A DNA stretch of 64,000 bases, from positions 198,642,247 through 198,706,246 of the forward strand of contig NC_090942.1 of the NCBI RefSeq assembly GCF_040807025.1. Direction: 5' to 3'. Below are positions 1 to 13,000 of the stretch, piece by piece. Positions within the stretch are counted from its first letter, which is position 1; each line of letters opens with the position of its first letter. The notes under the pieces were generated by a model, which made no database searches, was not told the DNA's origin, and saw only the letters and a program-made list of their open reading frames with translations. The position numbers were made by a program, and so were the translations under genes. This DNA comes from Struthio camelus. Taxonomy: Eukaryota; Chordata; Aves; Struthioniformes; Struthionidae.

Positions 1-850
1 GCAGGGACAGCTCTTAAACTGGGGACAGTCCCCTAATAACTTTAAAAGTGTTGCTAAAATCTTTCTTGTTCTGTCTTAACAGCATGCAGCATAATGCAAA
101 ACAAAAAAGTAGCAGATTTCTATAGTGCAGGTATTTGTTTTTTTTTTTAAATTATTGCTAAAAGGCCTTAAAGAATTCTTGCACGCTTGTGCACCTGTAG
201 AGCAGCAAGTCATGGCATTACCATGGCATTGTTGTGTTTTTCACCACCATTTGACAGTTTATTCAAAAGAAATCGAAAAATGTAACAGGAAGTCTGTCAG
301 CAGACTGTGATCATAAAAGTCAGTACTTTCATGAAAGCCTCAAGGGGCACACTTTGAAGTAAGAAAAAAAAACCCAATATAAACACAAAAGATGGAAAAT
401 CACTTAAAGCAAAATAAGTGTTCCTCAAATGATCCTCAAAACTCTACAGAAAAAAATAATTTAAGTAACACTATAGTCTAAATTAATCTGGCAAAGGCAT
501 ACAGGCAAACCACTAGCAGAAATTTTTTTAATTAGTTAAAGACCAATTAACATTGACAGGCCTAATTCCTCAGCACTATATGCCTGCATAGTTTATTATT
601 TAAAATAACCACTATCAAACAATGTTAAGAAGGCAGACCATACTACAGAAATGGTAGCTGAAACATGACGTGAGTATAGCAGAGGGCCAAAACAGGAGAG
701 TGAAAAAGCAAGAAAAAAAAACAGAAAAAAACGGTGCTGAATGGAGCTTGCACCCTAATTCTCAGTACCTGAGAATTTTTCTTTCACCAAAACAGGAAAT
801 GCTTTAATACTTACTTAAAGAAAAAAGCTTGCTTATTCTACTGAAATAAG
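1..850. other. Left flank, no gene recognised
   Basis: This is AT-rich sequence with several A-runs and no reading frame of any size resembling a protein. A 13-bp inverted repeat, GGGGAC-A-GTCCCC, lies at 21-33. By human synteny the next gene on this side would be PDS5B, but none of its exons is recognisable here. Confidence 0.6.
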
Positions 851-1002
851 ACGCAGCTGAGCGCCCGCAGGCACCCAACCCCCTCCTCACGGCCTATCCG
901 TAACGCGTCCTTCCCGCCTCCAACGACCGAAACACGCCCTTCCCGCCCCTAACAGCCGCTCGCTAAATAACGGCTTCGACACCGCCCCCCCCCCCCCCGA
1001 GG

Positions 1003-1022
1003 GATTCTGGGAGTTGTAGTCT
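1003..1022 (-). promoter_or_regulatory. ZNF143/THAP11-type (SBS) motif
   Basis: On the - strand this reads ACTACAACTCCCAGAATC, a near match to the ACTACAAnTCCCAGnatGC element bound by ZNF143/Staf and THAP11 at CpG-island promoters. It lies just downstream of the C14 run inside the island. Assignment is by motif only. Confidence 0.6.
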
Positions 1023-1039
1023 GAGGCCCGGCAGGGCGG

Positions 1040-1058
1040 AACTACAAGCCCCATAACA
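1040..1058 (+). promoter_or_regulatory. Second, degenerate ZNF143-like motif
   Basis: AACTACAAGCCCCATAACA keeps the ACTACAA core and a C-rich centre, in the opposite orientation to the better site about 20 bp upstream. The 3' half departs from the consensus, so it may be a weak site or chance. Confidence 0.35.
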
Positions 1059-1095
1059 ACCGGGAACGGCGGAGGCGAAGGGTCAGAGAGAGGTG

Positions 1096-1105
1096 GCGCC
1101 ATTTT
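1096..1105 (-). promoter_or_regulatory. YY1-type motif
   Basis: GCGCCATTTT reads AAAATGGCGC on the - strand and contains the AAATGGCG core of YY1 sites, which are often just downstream of the start site in housekeeping CpG-island promoters. This would place transcription initiation near 1020-1100. Confidence 0.45.
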
Positions 1106-2403
1106 GAGAGCGAGGGGTTGCCTACGCTCCCCTCCCCCCGCCGCCGCTGGCCGGCACCGCGCTGCTCGCCGAGGCCTGGCCGGTAGAAGACGGGCTGGCG
1201 GCTTTGCCTTGAGGTTGGTCTCCTCCCCCGCGCGCGGCAGGAGCCGCCGTTCGGCGGGGCCGCACCGGGAAAGCCCTTATTCCGCCTTCCCCCCCCGGTC
1301 GGGCGGGGGCCGTGCGGGAGGAGGCGGGCGTTTCCGCGCGGCGGCCCGCTGCTGGGGCGGTGGGGCGGAGGGGGGAGGTCGCCTTGTTGCACTGGGGCGG
1401 GAGGAGGGAGCGGCTGATGTTCCTGCCCCACCCCCAGCGAGAGGCTGCGAGGGCGGGCTGGTAGTGGCGGCCGCGCTCCGGCGCTCCCGCCTGCCGGTAC
1501 CCGCTGCAGCCCGCCCGGCGCGGGGGCGGCGGCCGCGGCGCCTCCTTGCCCCGCCTGCCAGAGGCCCCTTGGCAATGTCTGAGGGACGCTGGGCCGCACG
1601 CCCTGCCTCGTCCTGCCCAGAGGGAGGTGGGCGCACAAGCAGAACCGTGCGCTTCCCTTCGCCTGTCAGTTGTGCCAGACACGTCCGCCTTTTCCAGGCG
1701 GAATTTGTTATCCAGGTGGAGCTTAAGACCAGAAGTCACTCGTTTGAGATGTCCGGATGTTTGGCAGTCTAGTTAAAGTCGTAATTTGCTGTTGGAGGTA
1801 CTGTATGCAGATCAGGTGCAATGCTTATGGATAATTCTTTACAGAAATACAACAGCACTGTATCTATCCCATCCTAGAGGTGAGACTGTCATATAGAGGT
1901 TGTACTTCCTCAGTACGTGCTTGCTTATCTGGCAGGTTCGAGAGAGGCTGCCCTTTATATCCTTCCTAAGAATGGTGATGCTGTTATGCGCTACTCTTCT
2001 GTCTCAAAGAATAGTTAGAGAAAATCTGTTTCAGATGAACTAGAAATGATATCGTTGTGTGGGAAAATCACAGAGCAGCACCCTCCATCATCACAGAAAT
2101 TACCGTGCAACAAGTGTTCAAGTACACTTTCTCCCCCCCCTTTTTTTTTCTTTTGTTATTCCACATCAAATTATGTGCTTCCCTTGAACGCCCTCCCAGG
2201 AGGGAGATAAGGATAGAAACAGATAAAGCAACTCTCTCTTTTTTTTTTTTTTGAGTATACATAGAGCAGTGTTTCTACAGTGACTCTAGCTGAGAGGTAG
2301 AGTCCTCAATACATACAATAACATAGTCACTTTCTCATTTGCAAAAAGGAGGAATCGGGAAGCTGGAGGTACGCGCAAAACAACGCGTATATCCTAGTCG
2401 CAA

Positions 2404-4140
2404 AATCACAGAATCATTTAGGTTGGAAGGGACCTCTGGAGATCATCTAGTCCAACCTCCCTGCTCAAGCAGGGTCACCTAGAGCATATTGCCCAGGATC
2501 ACATCCAGACGGGTTTTGAATATCTCCAAAGAAGGAGACTCCACTACCTCTCTGGGAAACCTCTTCCAGTACTCTGTCACCCTCACAGTGAAGAAGTTTT
2601 TTCTCAGGTTCAGATGGAACTTCCTCTCTGTTTCAGTCTGTGCCCATTGCCTCTTGTCCTGTCACTGGGCACCACGGAGAAGAGACTGGCCTCATCCTCT
2701 TGACACTCCCCCTTCAGATACTTGTACACGTTGATGAGATCCCCTCTCAATCTTCTCTTCTCCAGGCTGAACAGGCCCAGCTCTTGCAGTCTTTCTTCAT
2801 AGGAGAGGTGCTACAGCCCTCTAATCATCTTGGTAGCCCTCTGCTGGACTCTCTCCAGTAGGGCCATGTCTCTCTTATACTGGGGAGCCCAGGGCTGGAC
2901 ACAGGACTCCAGGTGAGGCCTCCCCAGGGCTGAGCAGAGGGGCAGGATCACCTCCCTCCACCTGCTGGCAACACTCTGCCTCAGCACCCGAGCATACCAT
3001 TGGCCTTCTTGGCCACAAGGGCACGTTGCTGCCTCATGCTTAACTTGTTCTCCACCAGCACTCCCAGGTCCTTCTCGGCAGAGCTACTTTCCAGCAGGTC
3101 AGCTCCCAGCCTGTCCTGCTGGCATGGGCTTATTCCTCCCTAGGTGCAGAACCCTGCACTTGCCTTTATTGAACTTCATGAGGTTTCTCTCCACCCAACT
3201 TTTCCAGCCTGTCCAGGTCCCTCTGAATGGCAGCACAGCCTTCTGGTGGGTCAGCCACTCCCCCCAGTTTCATATCATCAGCAAACTTGCTGAGGGTGCA
3301 CTCTGTCCCTTCCTCCAGGTCAACAATGAATACATTGAACAAGACTGGACCCAGGACTGAGTCCTGGGGGACACCACTAGCTACAGGCCTCCAGCTAGAC
3401 TCTGGTGCCACCGACCACAACCCTCTGAGCTCGGCCATCCAGCCAGTTCTCAATCCACTTCTCTGTCCACTCATCCACCCCATGCTTCCTGAGTTTGGTA
3501 CCTATGGGGATGTGATGGGAGACAGTGTCAAAAGCCTTGCTGGAGTCCAGGTAGACAACATCCACTGCTCTCCCCTCATCTACCATGCCAGTCATTCCGT
3601 CAGAGAAGGCTATCAGGTTGGTCAAGCATGATTTCCCTTTGGTGAATCCATGCTGACTACTCCTGATCATCTTCTTGTCCTCCAGATGCTTAGTGATGAC
3701 CTCCAGGAGGAGCTGTTCCCTCACCTTTCCCGGGCTGGAGGGGAGTCTGACAGGCCTGTAGTTCCCTGGCTCCTCCTCCTTGCTCTTCTTGAAGACTGGG
3801 GTGACACTGGCTCTCTTCCAGTCCTCAGGCACCTCTCCTGTTCTCCAGGACCTTTCCAAGATGATGGGGAGTGGCCCAGCAATAACATCTGCCACCTCCC
3901 TCAGCACTCCTGGGTGCATCCCATCGGGGCCCATGGATTTATGGATGTCACGTTTGGACAAAAGATCTCTAACCCGGTCCTCCTCCACCAAGGGAGAGTC
4001 TTCCTTGCTCCAGCCTTTCTGTCTTGTCCCCAGGGTCAGGCATTCCTGAGGACTGGCCTGAGCAGTGAAGACTGAACCAAAGAAGGCATTCAATAACTCT
4101 GCCTTCTCTAGAGCCTTTGTCACCAGGGCACCCACCCCGT
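2404..4140 (-). mobile_element. CR1 LINE, 5'-truncated, broken reverse transcriptase
   Basis: Read on the - strand this is the 3' part of a CR1 non-LTR retrotransposon: reverse-transcriptase sequence from about 4140 to 3166, then the 3'UTR down to 2404, ending in a CR1 octamer (GATTCTGTGATTTTG). RT blocks in order are FKKSKEEEPGNYRP, SQHGFTKGKSCLTN, the motif A region [23 protein letters not shown] and the catalytic FADD box. The coding sequence is split between two frames around 3395-3483, so at least one frameshift has disabled it. The usual GVPQGS appears as GVPQDS. The endonuclease part is absent, the normal result of 5' truncation. This is the best-preserved CR1 in the window and so probably one of the youngest. 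Confidence 0.93.
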
Positions 4141-4337
4141 TCAGCAGCGGGCCGAATAGAGACGAATACGAATAGAGACCACCATAATACTGCAGCAGTG
4201 TTCCACCTCATTCCAAGGGAGAGGGGTAGTTGCAGGCCATGCTTCTCCCCCTTCTGACTTTAGTATTATCTCTGAAGTAGTAAAAACAAACAGCAGTATC
4301 TCCTCCAGTTAGACGTGAAGATTAAGGATGGAAGAAC

Positions 4338-4360
4338 TTTCTTTCTTTCTTTCCTTCTTT
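4338..4360. repeat. TTTC-rich short tandem tract
   Basis: The run CTTTCTTTCTTTCTTTCC is a short pyrimidine microsatellite just beyond the 5' end of the CR1 copy. Confidence 0.6.
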
Positions 4361-5627
4361 GAGTTATAGGTGAGAAACTACCCAGAGTAAAACCTTCTGT
4401 TAGTTTTTGCAAGCAAACATGAAATGATGAACGTTACCTACAAATAATTTTCAAGTAAAGAAAAAACTTCATTTCTTGTCCAGAATGAGGAACATGTAAC
4501 ACTTTATTACTATTTATGCTTAGAAATGAAATGTTTCAAATTTCACAGAAAACAGCAAAATGAAGTCTCTAGCGGACAGAGTAGTCTCTTCCTGGTTTTG
4601 CACTGCATTTGATTTGGTTTTTTTTTTAACTGAATAAATTACTTGACACTTAGTTTAGAACACAGTGACTATTACTTTTTAGTGCGTTCTGTTTAGACCC
4701 CTTCAATGCAAAGAAAATCCAAGTAATTCTAACTATTACTTAAAGAGGTGGATAATAATGAAATTATGGCTTGACTGCTTGTCATTCTGGTAACCAGCAA
4801 CACTGTCTTGCTGTTTATTTTTATTGCTCTCATCGTGGCTGCCTGGATATTTCTGGTACTTATGTACTCAATCTTAGGTCATAAGCTGCTGGGGCAGGGA
4901 TTTCCTTCGAGTGTATATTTTTATACAATATGTATAGGTCTTGACCCCTAACAAGCGTCCTTAGTTGTCCCAAAAAGAAGATACATAATAACAGATTATG
5001 TTTAGGTCTTATTTGACTAAAACCAAATTATAAATGCAAGCCGGCATCTGTTTGGTGTTAAGTGAATTAGCTGAGTCCAGTTCCTGTTACAGAAAATAAT
5101 CCTACTGATTTAAGTACGGTCATTTTTATTGATAGTCTTTGTAGTGATGACAGGCATTAGTTTGTGTTTAAACTTGGCACAGGTTTATCCCTATAAGGAA
5201 GATTTATTGCACTTGGCAGGTTGGCACAGGTTAGTGCAAATGAATGGTCAATGCAGATATTGGACTTTCAATAAGTAGAGAACAAAGGTTGTTGATCTAA
5301 TTTATTTTTCAAATTTTAAGTTCACATTTAAAAAGAATAATCTGTAAATTATTTAGGATGTATCATAAAATGCAAGTACCAGGCAAGTACTGCACTAATG
5401 TGCTTCTGTGGTAAAGATATGCAAAATTGTGTATACAACATATGAAAGTTTACTTGAAGAAAATTTCCCATAGGTGACATAAGCATCTATTTTGGCTGAG
5501 TATGTTCCACTTGTGACAGTGGAGAGCCTGAGGATATGCGTCATAGGCCTGAATAATTTTTGATTTTGTTTGTACCTTTCTTTAAAGATGTGTGTGCTGA
5601 TGACGTTTTTTTTTTTCTTCTTCTAAG

Positions 5628-7081
5628 ATGCTTCATGCTGAATGTACAGTAAGACTGTTGGAGTGTCAGGATGAAATCACAATTGAACCGTGTTCTAAAA
5701 AAATGAAGTCAACAGAAGAGGCTTGTGAGAAACTCTGTAATGAAGATTACCAAAGTATTCAAGAGAAAGTGGACTCTGATGGAACATCTAGTGGCTTGGT
5801 ACCAGGGTATGTCTCAGATAACCAAAGGGAATATGAAATGCAGAAGCAAGAGAAAATATCTACAGGTGTCTTGGAAACACTAAATGAAGTGCTTTCTGAT
5901 AAAAATCTAGTGCTGAGTCAACCAGCTGATTCAGAGACTGTACAGAATATAAATCATCCATTTGTACTAGTAGATGGTGCTAAAGTTGAAGATAAGCAAG
6001 GCCCTTGTATTACTAGTAACGCTGATGAAGGTAATAATAAAAATAGCAGTAAATCATTCTCAGTAAATGGAAATGAATTAAATGAAGAGTTTATTACAAG
6101 CAAAGACTTTATCGGACCGCTTTACAAGCCTGCTGAAAGTAACAAACAGGATGAACCTCGGAGTTGCACTGCAGGTAGAAATAGTGAGGGAGATCAGAAT
6201 GAAGTGTGTGAAAACAGAACTGAAAGAAAAGAAGCAAAGAAAATAGAGACCGTTTCTTCTGCTGTAACAGAAATAGATGATGAACTGTGCCAGTTTTATA
6301 AAGAAATTCACCAGCTTGAAAATGACAATTTAGATGGTAATTTTCAGGAGAAAGAAATTAAAGCTTCTCAGGAACAATATTCTACATATAACTGCAGTCA
6401 AACATCACGTGAGGATTGTCAAGGCACGTCATTGGGCAGCCCGCAACCCTTTTATGAGAATGGACAGTGTTTCTCTGGGGAACAAAAGAGTCAGAAAGCA
6501 AGTAATGAGCAGCAGTTTGACAGGGAAACAAGTGGCTGGAAAAGTGAAAATGCCTTTAATGGACAACTAGATTCTAAGTTTTGGAACAACTCAGTGCCTG
6601 AATTCAGACCTGCCTGGCAGTCAACAGAGTCTTTCATAGTACCTCAGGGACCTCTTCCTCCTCTGCCTCCTAGATTGAACCATCAGTCACATTTTCAAAT
6701 ACTTAATTCCCCACCACGAAAAACAAATGCTTTCCCTTTTCAAAATGACGAACTTTCTTACAAAAATTATCGTGGTTACCATGGAAATAATATTATCAAC
6801 TGGCATGGTCCATTATCTGATCAAGGTGCCAGCTATGTTGGTCGTATTGATATCCATAGTACTCAGGTATCCAGAAATGGAAGTAATGACCAGAATGTAC
6901 CCAAAAATAATGGTTTCTATGAAACCAGAGAAGAGTGTTGGAAAGATCCTAAAAATTACCATGCAGAAGGAATGCACAGCTTTTCTTTCCTGCAGTCACC
7001 TGAGGAAAAGTTGCGTAGTTCACAGAAATTGCTCCTAATTTTAAGAGGCCTACCGGGTTCAGGGAAATCAACACTTTCTCG
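5628..7081 (+). CDS. N4BP2L2: N4BP2L2 coding exon 1 (large N-terminal exon)
   Basis: This 1,454-nt exon encodes residues 1-484 and the first two bases of codon 485. The product is rich in Asn, Ser, Glu and Lys with no recognised fold until the end, where [18 protein letters not shown] forms the first strand and Walker A loop. The acceptor is TTCTTCTTCTAAG and the donor is CTCG|GTGAGT. The exon thus breaks immediately after the P-loop, exactly as exon 1 of N4BP2L1 does. Confidence 0.92.
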
Positions 7082-10000
7082 GTGAGTAAAGACTTGAAAT
7101 TTGGAAAGCTTATTCAAATCAAGATTTTAAAGAATTTTTAAAAAGTTTATCTGCAAGCCCTTAGGAAATATTGGTATTTGTAAATTATCCTATTAAAATG
7201 CAATAATTTTTACTTAGCGAGTAGTATGATGGTAGGGATTGAAAACGTTAGGTTTGGTTTTTTGTCTCAGTAAGAATTTTGATAAACAGGAGCTGTTTTA
7301 TGCCAGTTTAAAAATGTTCTCTATCCATAAAATTGCATAATCTCTCAGTCTTCTGAAATTCTGAGGTGCACTAGTGTGGGATGGTCCGCCTCTTCTTTTT
7401 TATTCTCAAATTTCTTGCCTCATCATCCAGATTATTGATGAAACTCTTTAACAATTTGGGCACATTATCAACTGCTGGAGTACTCCACTTGTTTCTGACT
7501 ACATGCCACCTGTTACTGATTGCATGAGGTAATGTCAAACTATGTTACATCCATCGTTCTGTCCTCATCCACAAAGCCAGTCATTTCATCAGAGAAGGCA
7601 GTCTGGCCAGTAAAGCATGATCTGTCTGTTGGAAGTCCACACTGACTGTTCCTGACTGCTTTCATGTCCTTCACGTATTTGGAAATGGGTTCCAAGAGGA
7701 TGCACTCCATGATCTTTCCAGGGACTGTAAGGCAAAATGAGGTTGAGCAGCCCATAGTTCCCTGAGTCCTCCTCCTTACTTGTCTTAAATATCAGCATAA
7801 AATTAGCCTTTTCCCAGTTGCTGGGCATCTCCCCTGATCTCCGCAATTTATTCCATATGTTCACCTGAGCTACACAATCCCAGCCTCCTCAAACTCATTT
7901 GAATTCCAGTCTCTTTGTCCATTTCTTTCCAGTTTTGCTTCCCTACTGCTACACAACCATAGCTTTTGGTCTGCAACTACTAGCTCTGTACCTACCATTA
8001 ACTGCTAAGTTGATTTATCTGCTCTTTCTTCCATTCCCTCACTTCCTCCCCAGATTAGGCTTCTTGTCCCTGTCTCAGCCAGTGGTGCGCTCTCATTCCC
8101 AGCTTAATTGTGCCAACATCATCCTTGCATTTCACTCTTTTGTCCTGTCCTCATTTCATGACTCTGCTGCTAGTTCCAAGCTGCTTGTTAGCATTTGTAC
8201 TGCTCTGCTTCCCTTGGCATTCCTATTGGAGCCCCATTTTGTTTATTCTGAATTCAAATCATGCCTTGCCTTGGGGTTCTTAAGGTTGTATTGGGAGAAG
8301 TGTCTTCCTTATAATGCAGTTTTGGTGCTTACCCCGCTTGCTGCTGCTGCAATGATGTTCTCTTCAGGAATGGGCTTACTGCAGTGACAGTCTTTGCTTC
8401 TTCTGATGTACTTTGTATAAAAACAAGTACTTTATACTTTTATTTGCTATGCACCCAAGCCATTTTAAAGGCCTACATCTTGGCCAGATCTGGATTTTTT
8501 TTTTCTTGCCGGGGAAAGCAAATGCATGTGTGTGTCCAGATTTCACATCCTCAATCCAAAGCTGCTCAGAGAAAAATTTACAAGAATGTAATGTGATCAA
8601 AAATGCTGTAATATTTCCTTTTTTTTTGGAAGCAATTGAACAGTTCATTAAAAATTTTCTAAAACAATTTAGCCACATGCTACCCTTGTAATATCTTTAA
8701 GCCAATATACAAAAGTCTAATAAAATTAGTAGGAGTTGATAATGTGATATTTTATTTAACTTTTTCCAATGCTATGCACGTTAGAAGTTAGACCTGGATT
8801 TTTGGGATATTTTGCTACTGAATTTGGCGGGAATTTCAATTTTCCATTCCTCCATAAATATCTGAACATTAATTGAATAAAAATTGACATATGAGATTGG
8901 AAGAACAAATACTGGTGTCATTGAAGAAGTAGTTTTTCACTTAAATCCATTTTCAGGATTATATAAATACAGTTTATGCTTTGTCTGGGGCCATTCTTTC
9001 TGGAAGTGGAGTCTCTGGATCTTCTGAATGAAAGTTAGTATTGATACCTGTTGTTTCTAAGTATGTATTTCTTTAAAGATTGTTACATGCAATATTTTAA
9101 AATATCCTTTATGCAGCTCAGTAACAAAATAGATTTAAAAATAGTATTTAGTTACTGAACCACATCTGAACCACAGGAAGTTCCACCTAAACCTGAGAAA
9201 AAACTTCTTCACTGTGAGGATGACAGAGCACTGGAAGAAGTTTCCCAGAGAGGTAGTGGAGTCTCCTTCCCTGGAGATATTCAAAACCCGTCTGGATGTG
9301 ATCCTGGGCAATCTGCTCTAGAGGACCCTGCTTGAGCAGGGAGGTTGGACTAGATGATCTCCAGAGGTCCCTTCCAACCTAAACGATTCTGTGATTCTGT
9401 GGCTATCTGTTTTTAACTTGTCTGTGATATATTAGCTGTTTTAAGTAGGTAGGGAAATTTATTACATTTTAAGAGATATTCTTTATTATAATATGATCCC
9501 CCAGAGTAGGCTTATCAGAATGCAGTTTGGGGTACTCTTTTAGTTTTGAAGAACTAAGATTAAAGAACGATGTGTGGGTGTGCATCTTTGTTGGCAAAGA
9601 TGTGTATTGGCTTGCTAACCAGTTAAAATAAACATTCTGTTTTCAAGATAGGTTTTGTAGGTACAGCTAATATATTTTATCACATCAACTAGCATGTTTG
9701 CAAAAATTAGGTGAGCTGCTTTAATCTTGATGTCTGCTTTAATGTCAGCGTCTTACTGTACCCAAAGGTGAGTGTTCAGTTGCAGGGAATACATATGGTG
9801 CAAAAGAGCTGTATTACAGCAGCTTGATAATACAGCTACTCATGTTAGGCATGTGCAGATATTGATGCTTATTAATTTATAATAAGCATTTATAATTTGA
9901 TCCTCTATTACAAATATGCCTCCTTTTCCTCCCTTCCCTTTCTCCCTTCCTTCCTTCCCGCCAAAGTGGGATATAATCTGTCTTTAGGATTTTGAAAGTA

Positions 10001-13000
10001 GTGATACTTCATTTGCACAGATGTACTTTTTGTTGTGTCCATGTCATAGTTCATGAGCCTGAGATGAATTTTATTTCCAAATACACATTAGAGATGTGTG
10101 AATCATTCTGTATGAAGTTGACAAGTATGTTTCTGTGTTTTAATTTTACAGATTTAAATACTATAAGTTTTGAAAGAGGTAATTATCAGGCTTTTAAAAT
10201 GTTGTGGTTTATGGTTTAATTTCACACTTACGAAGCAGGATATGAACATTGCTGTAATAGTTGAAGCTTCAGTTCTTAAACTCATTACTTAGCATTACTT
10301 TGTGGTGTTGAATATGTTGGAAAGACTGTGTTGTTTTGGCCTATTTCGCAATCACTCTGTCTTTCCAAATTACATAGTCTTAGGATTATTCTTGCAAATG
10401 TACTTCACTGTATTAGGTCTGTTACATTAGTTATAGATTTAGATATAAATTGTGATGCATTCTGAACTTTGAGAATGAGTGACAAAATATTTCAAGAGTA
10501 AACCTTGTAGATGGGTTTGCAGGATTCCCGAACCCTTGTCATTGTTGTTTCTTTCCTGCTAAAAATATTCATGCTTGGAAAATACTCACATTCTTATGCT
10601 CTAAGTCAGTTTCTCTACAGAGCAAACAAAGCAAACTGAGCAAACAAAGTCGATTTCTAGAAATAAAATTAGAGATGACTGCTGTATGAGTCACTGTGTG
10701 ATGATTCATTAGTTTGTATATATCCTTACAAAAACTTGGGGTCAGTGTGGCTCCTAAGAGCTGTAGGGATGTGTCTGTGTATAGTCAGCTGAAGAATCGT
10801 GGCGCAATTGTTATTTGCTATCTCTTTTTTTTTTAAGGCAGATTGGTCCTTTTTCTTTAATATGTGCACATATACATTCAGCACACAAGAAGTGTGTGTC
10901 TAATTTTTCTAGTATTATAAATTGGCAGACGCAGAATACTGTAAATAATAAAATCAGGTCATATGTGAAATCATGGCTAAGCAACTTAATTAATATATAT
11001 TCCTATTAAATAGCTTATGTAAGAGAGGAATCAATAGGAAAAGGGCTATCATATATGGTGTGCTTTGTGACACTGGTGCCATTTTATCTGCTTAAAAAAA
11101 ATTGACTGTGAATCCTTTAGTGCTCTCCTAAGCTCATATAATACATACCTTGCTAAAGGAAAAGACTAACAAAAATAATTATCAAACAATGTCTGGCAAA
11201 GTGGCAGTACTTTAGGGTGTCATGCTCTGCTTTCTGAAATAGCATCGCTATTTGATGCTAAGGTAGCCTTAATACCCTGGAAAAGAGGGAAAGAGCAAGA
11301 ACAAAAGAACAATTTGTATGCAGCTTTTGTCATGTTAATTGAGAGTTGCAGCTTTAGTAGTTTATTTTGGTCCTCAGGAATCTTAATTTTGTTGTTACAC
11401 ATCTGTGCTTTAACAGCAAAAATAACCACCAACATAGTTGTGGAACAATAAATGTAGAGTAATGTAAATTAATATGCAGTATAGTGTTTTATTTATTTTT
11501 TATTACCCAGGTGAAACTGGATGGTGAGTTCTTTTTCTAGCTAAGTTTTAAATGAAGATCTCTAGCTTGGTAACTTGTTATGTTAGACCATACCCAATGT
11601 TTAAGCTATGATCCAGAACTGATCTATGCTGATGATAGGTGGCAAAATGTAACAAATTCTTTCAGCAGGAAGTAAACTTAAGTAGCTGTTCCGGCAGACA
11701 TTTATGGGCAAGCTTGGTAAGGTAGAACTAATACACTTCTGTGCCCCTAGGTTATTTGGGATTTGGCCAGCTCTCTTCCATTCCTGCTGCCTCAGCAGTA
11801 ACACATGCCATAGGCTGCCAATACAGTTTAGATTTTTGTAGCCTTTGGGTGCATTGGCTATTTCTGGGTTGGAATAGTTACCTAAACTTCCATAGGGCAG
11901 TGGGTATGGGAGCATTGCAATAGGCTGTGAATGCACTTTGGCACTGATTGGCTGTTTTCTGTTTACAAATTTAAATATATTGTAGAAAATAAATTAAGAA
12001 TAGTCAAGGTTTGTAATTTCACTTTTTTTTTTTTAAGATCAGATTTTAAATGGTGCTGTGCCATTGTCTCAGAAGGTTGCACAAGATTTTCCTTCAAACC
12101 CCAATTTCCAAGAGCTTTCTAGTGGTTTATTTGTCCTCTTCCCCTCCCCCTCCAAACTCTGAACAAAGGTGTGAATATTCAGTTCAGTTCTCGGCTGCAT
12201 CCAGATTGCCTGTGATCAGATTGGTTCCCTGTTGTAACTACAAATGAGAATTGATATGGAAAATGTTAATAAATACATTAAACAATCCTGAGGTGCTCCA
12301 AACCTAGTGCAGTAGGAACGGTAAGCAGATCGGTGCAAACATCTCTGGGAAAAAGGAAAGAACAACAAATGAAGAAATAGTAGAGTAGGAAAAATACTAC
12401 TTTAATTGAATTGGAATTATTAGAATATGTATGTATACTTCTGTAAACCGTTTTGAACTTTGCAGTAGCTCAGAAATAGGGCACGGTTAATTTTTTTTTT
12501 TAACCTGTACTCTTTTTGTCTATATTTCTTTTCCCTCTCTGAAATATAAAAATTGTAATGTTTTTGCGCTCTCCTTTGTTTAACAGTTTTCTGCTTGGCC
12601 AAAACTGTGATGGCATCGTATTCAGCACTGATGATTATTTTCGTCAGCAAGATGGATATACATATAATGCTGCTCAGCTTGGTGATGCCCATGACTGGAA
12701 TCAGAAGAGAGGTGTGAATGCATAAAAGGAAACTTGACATAATGTGTAGATGTGTTAACAATATATATGAAATGGCATAGTGTATAATTAGTATGCAGGG
12801 TTTTTTTTGCGTTAGATTTTGTACTTTAGTTAAAGATTCAGATTTAAAAGGACAAAATCTTTCTTTGTGCTGTTTTACATTTGATAGTTGCATCTTGATG
12901 ACAGTAATGAACCTTTTTAACACTCACAACAACAGAGTATCTCATTTTTTCCAGTATCTTTCCTGATCGGAGATTCATCCAAAATTCATGGAAATGTTTT

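Larger units (their letters stand above)
860..1640 (+). promoter_or_regulatory. N4BP2L2: CpG island promoter, presumed N4BP2L2 5' end
   Basis: The sequence turns abruptly GC-rich and dense in CpG between about 860 and 1640, with no TATA box, a C14 run at 985-998 and several GGGCGG-type boxes. It lies about 4 kb upstream of the first recognised N4BP2L2 coding exon and is the only CpG island on that side, so it is the likely promoter and non-coding first exon. Reading frames of 119 to 222 residues cross it on both strands, but they are arginine/proline/glycine-rich composition effects. The first exon's donor cannot be fixed; AGAG|GTGAGA at 1879/1880 is one candidate. Divergent motifs leave a bidirectional promoter possible. 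Confidence 0.75.
1641..5627 (+). other. N4BP2L2: N4BP2L2 5'UTR/intron 1 region
   Basis: Presumed first intron. Apart from the CR1 insertion at 2404-4140 and a TTTC-rich tract near 4338-4360 it is unremarkable AT-rich sequence. It ends with a polypyrimidine tract and a TTCTAAG acceptor whose AG is at 5626-5627, so the next exon begins exactly at the ATG. Confidence 0.6.
7082..12586 (+). other. N4BP2L2: N4BP2L2 intron with CR1 remnants
   Basis: Between the first two coding exons I see two CR1 remnants (about 7430-7870 and 9168-9402) and a pyrimidine-rich tract near 9920-9960. A T-rich frame at 7899-8387 encodes a hydrophobic 162-residue string but starts at a non-ATG codon and resembles no protein I know. 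No other gene is apparent. Confidence 0.6.

Noticed and set aside
1104-1772. Overlapping 119 to 222-residue frames on both strands of the first CpG island
   Set aside because: Arg/Pro/Gly/Ala-rich in every frame, as expected from GC-rich DNA without stops; no family resemblance.
7899-8387. 162-codon hydrophobic frame in an N4BP2L2 intron
   Set aside because: It begins at a non-ATG codon, and its hydrophobicity comes from T/C-rich sequence; no signal of splicing or family similarity.
12420-12923. 167-codon frame on the - strand
   Set aside because: It overlaps a well-supported N4BP2L2 exon on the + strand and is lysine/isoleucine-rich because of AT-rich DNA.
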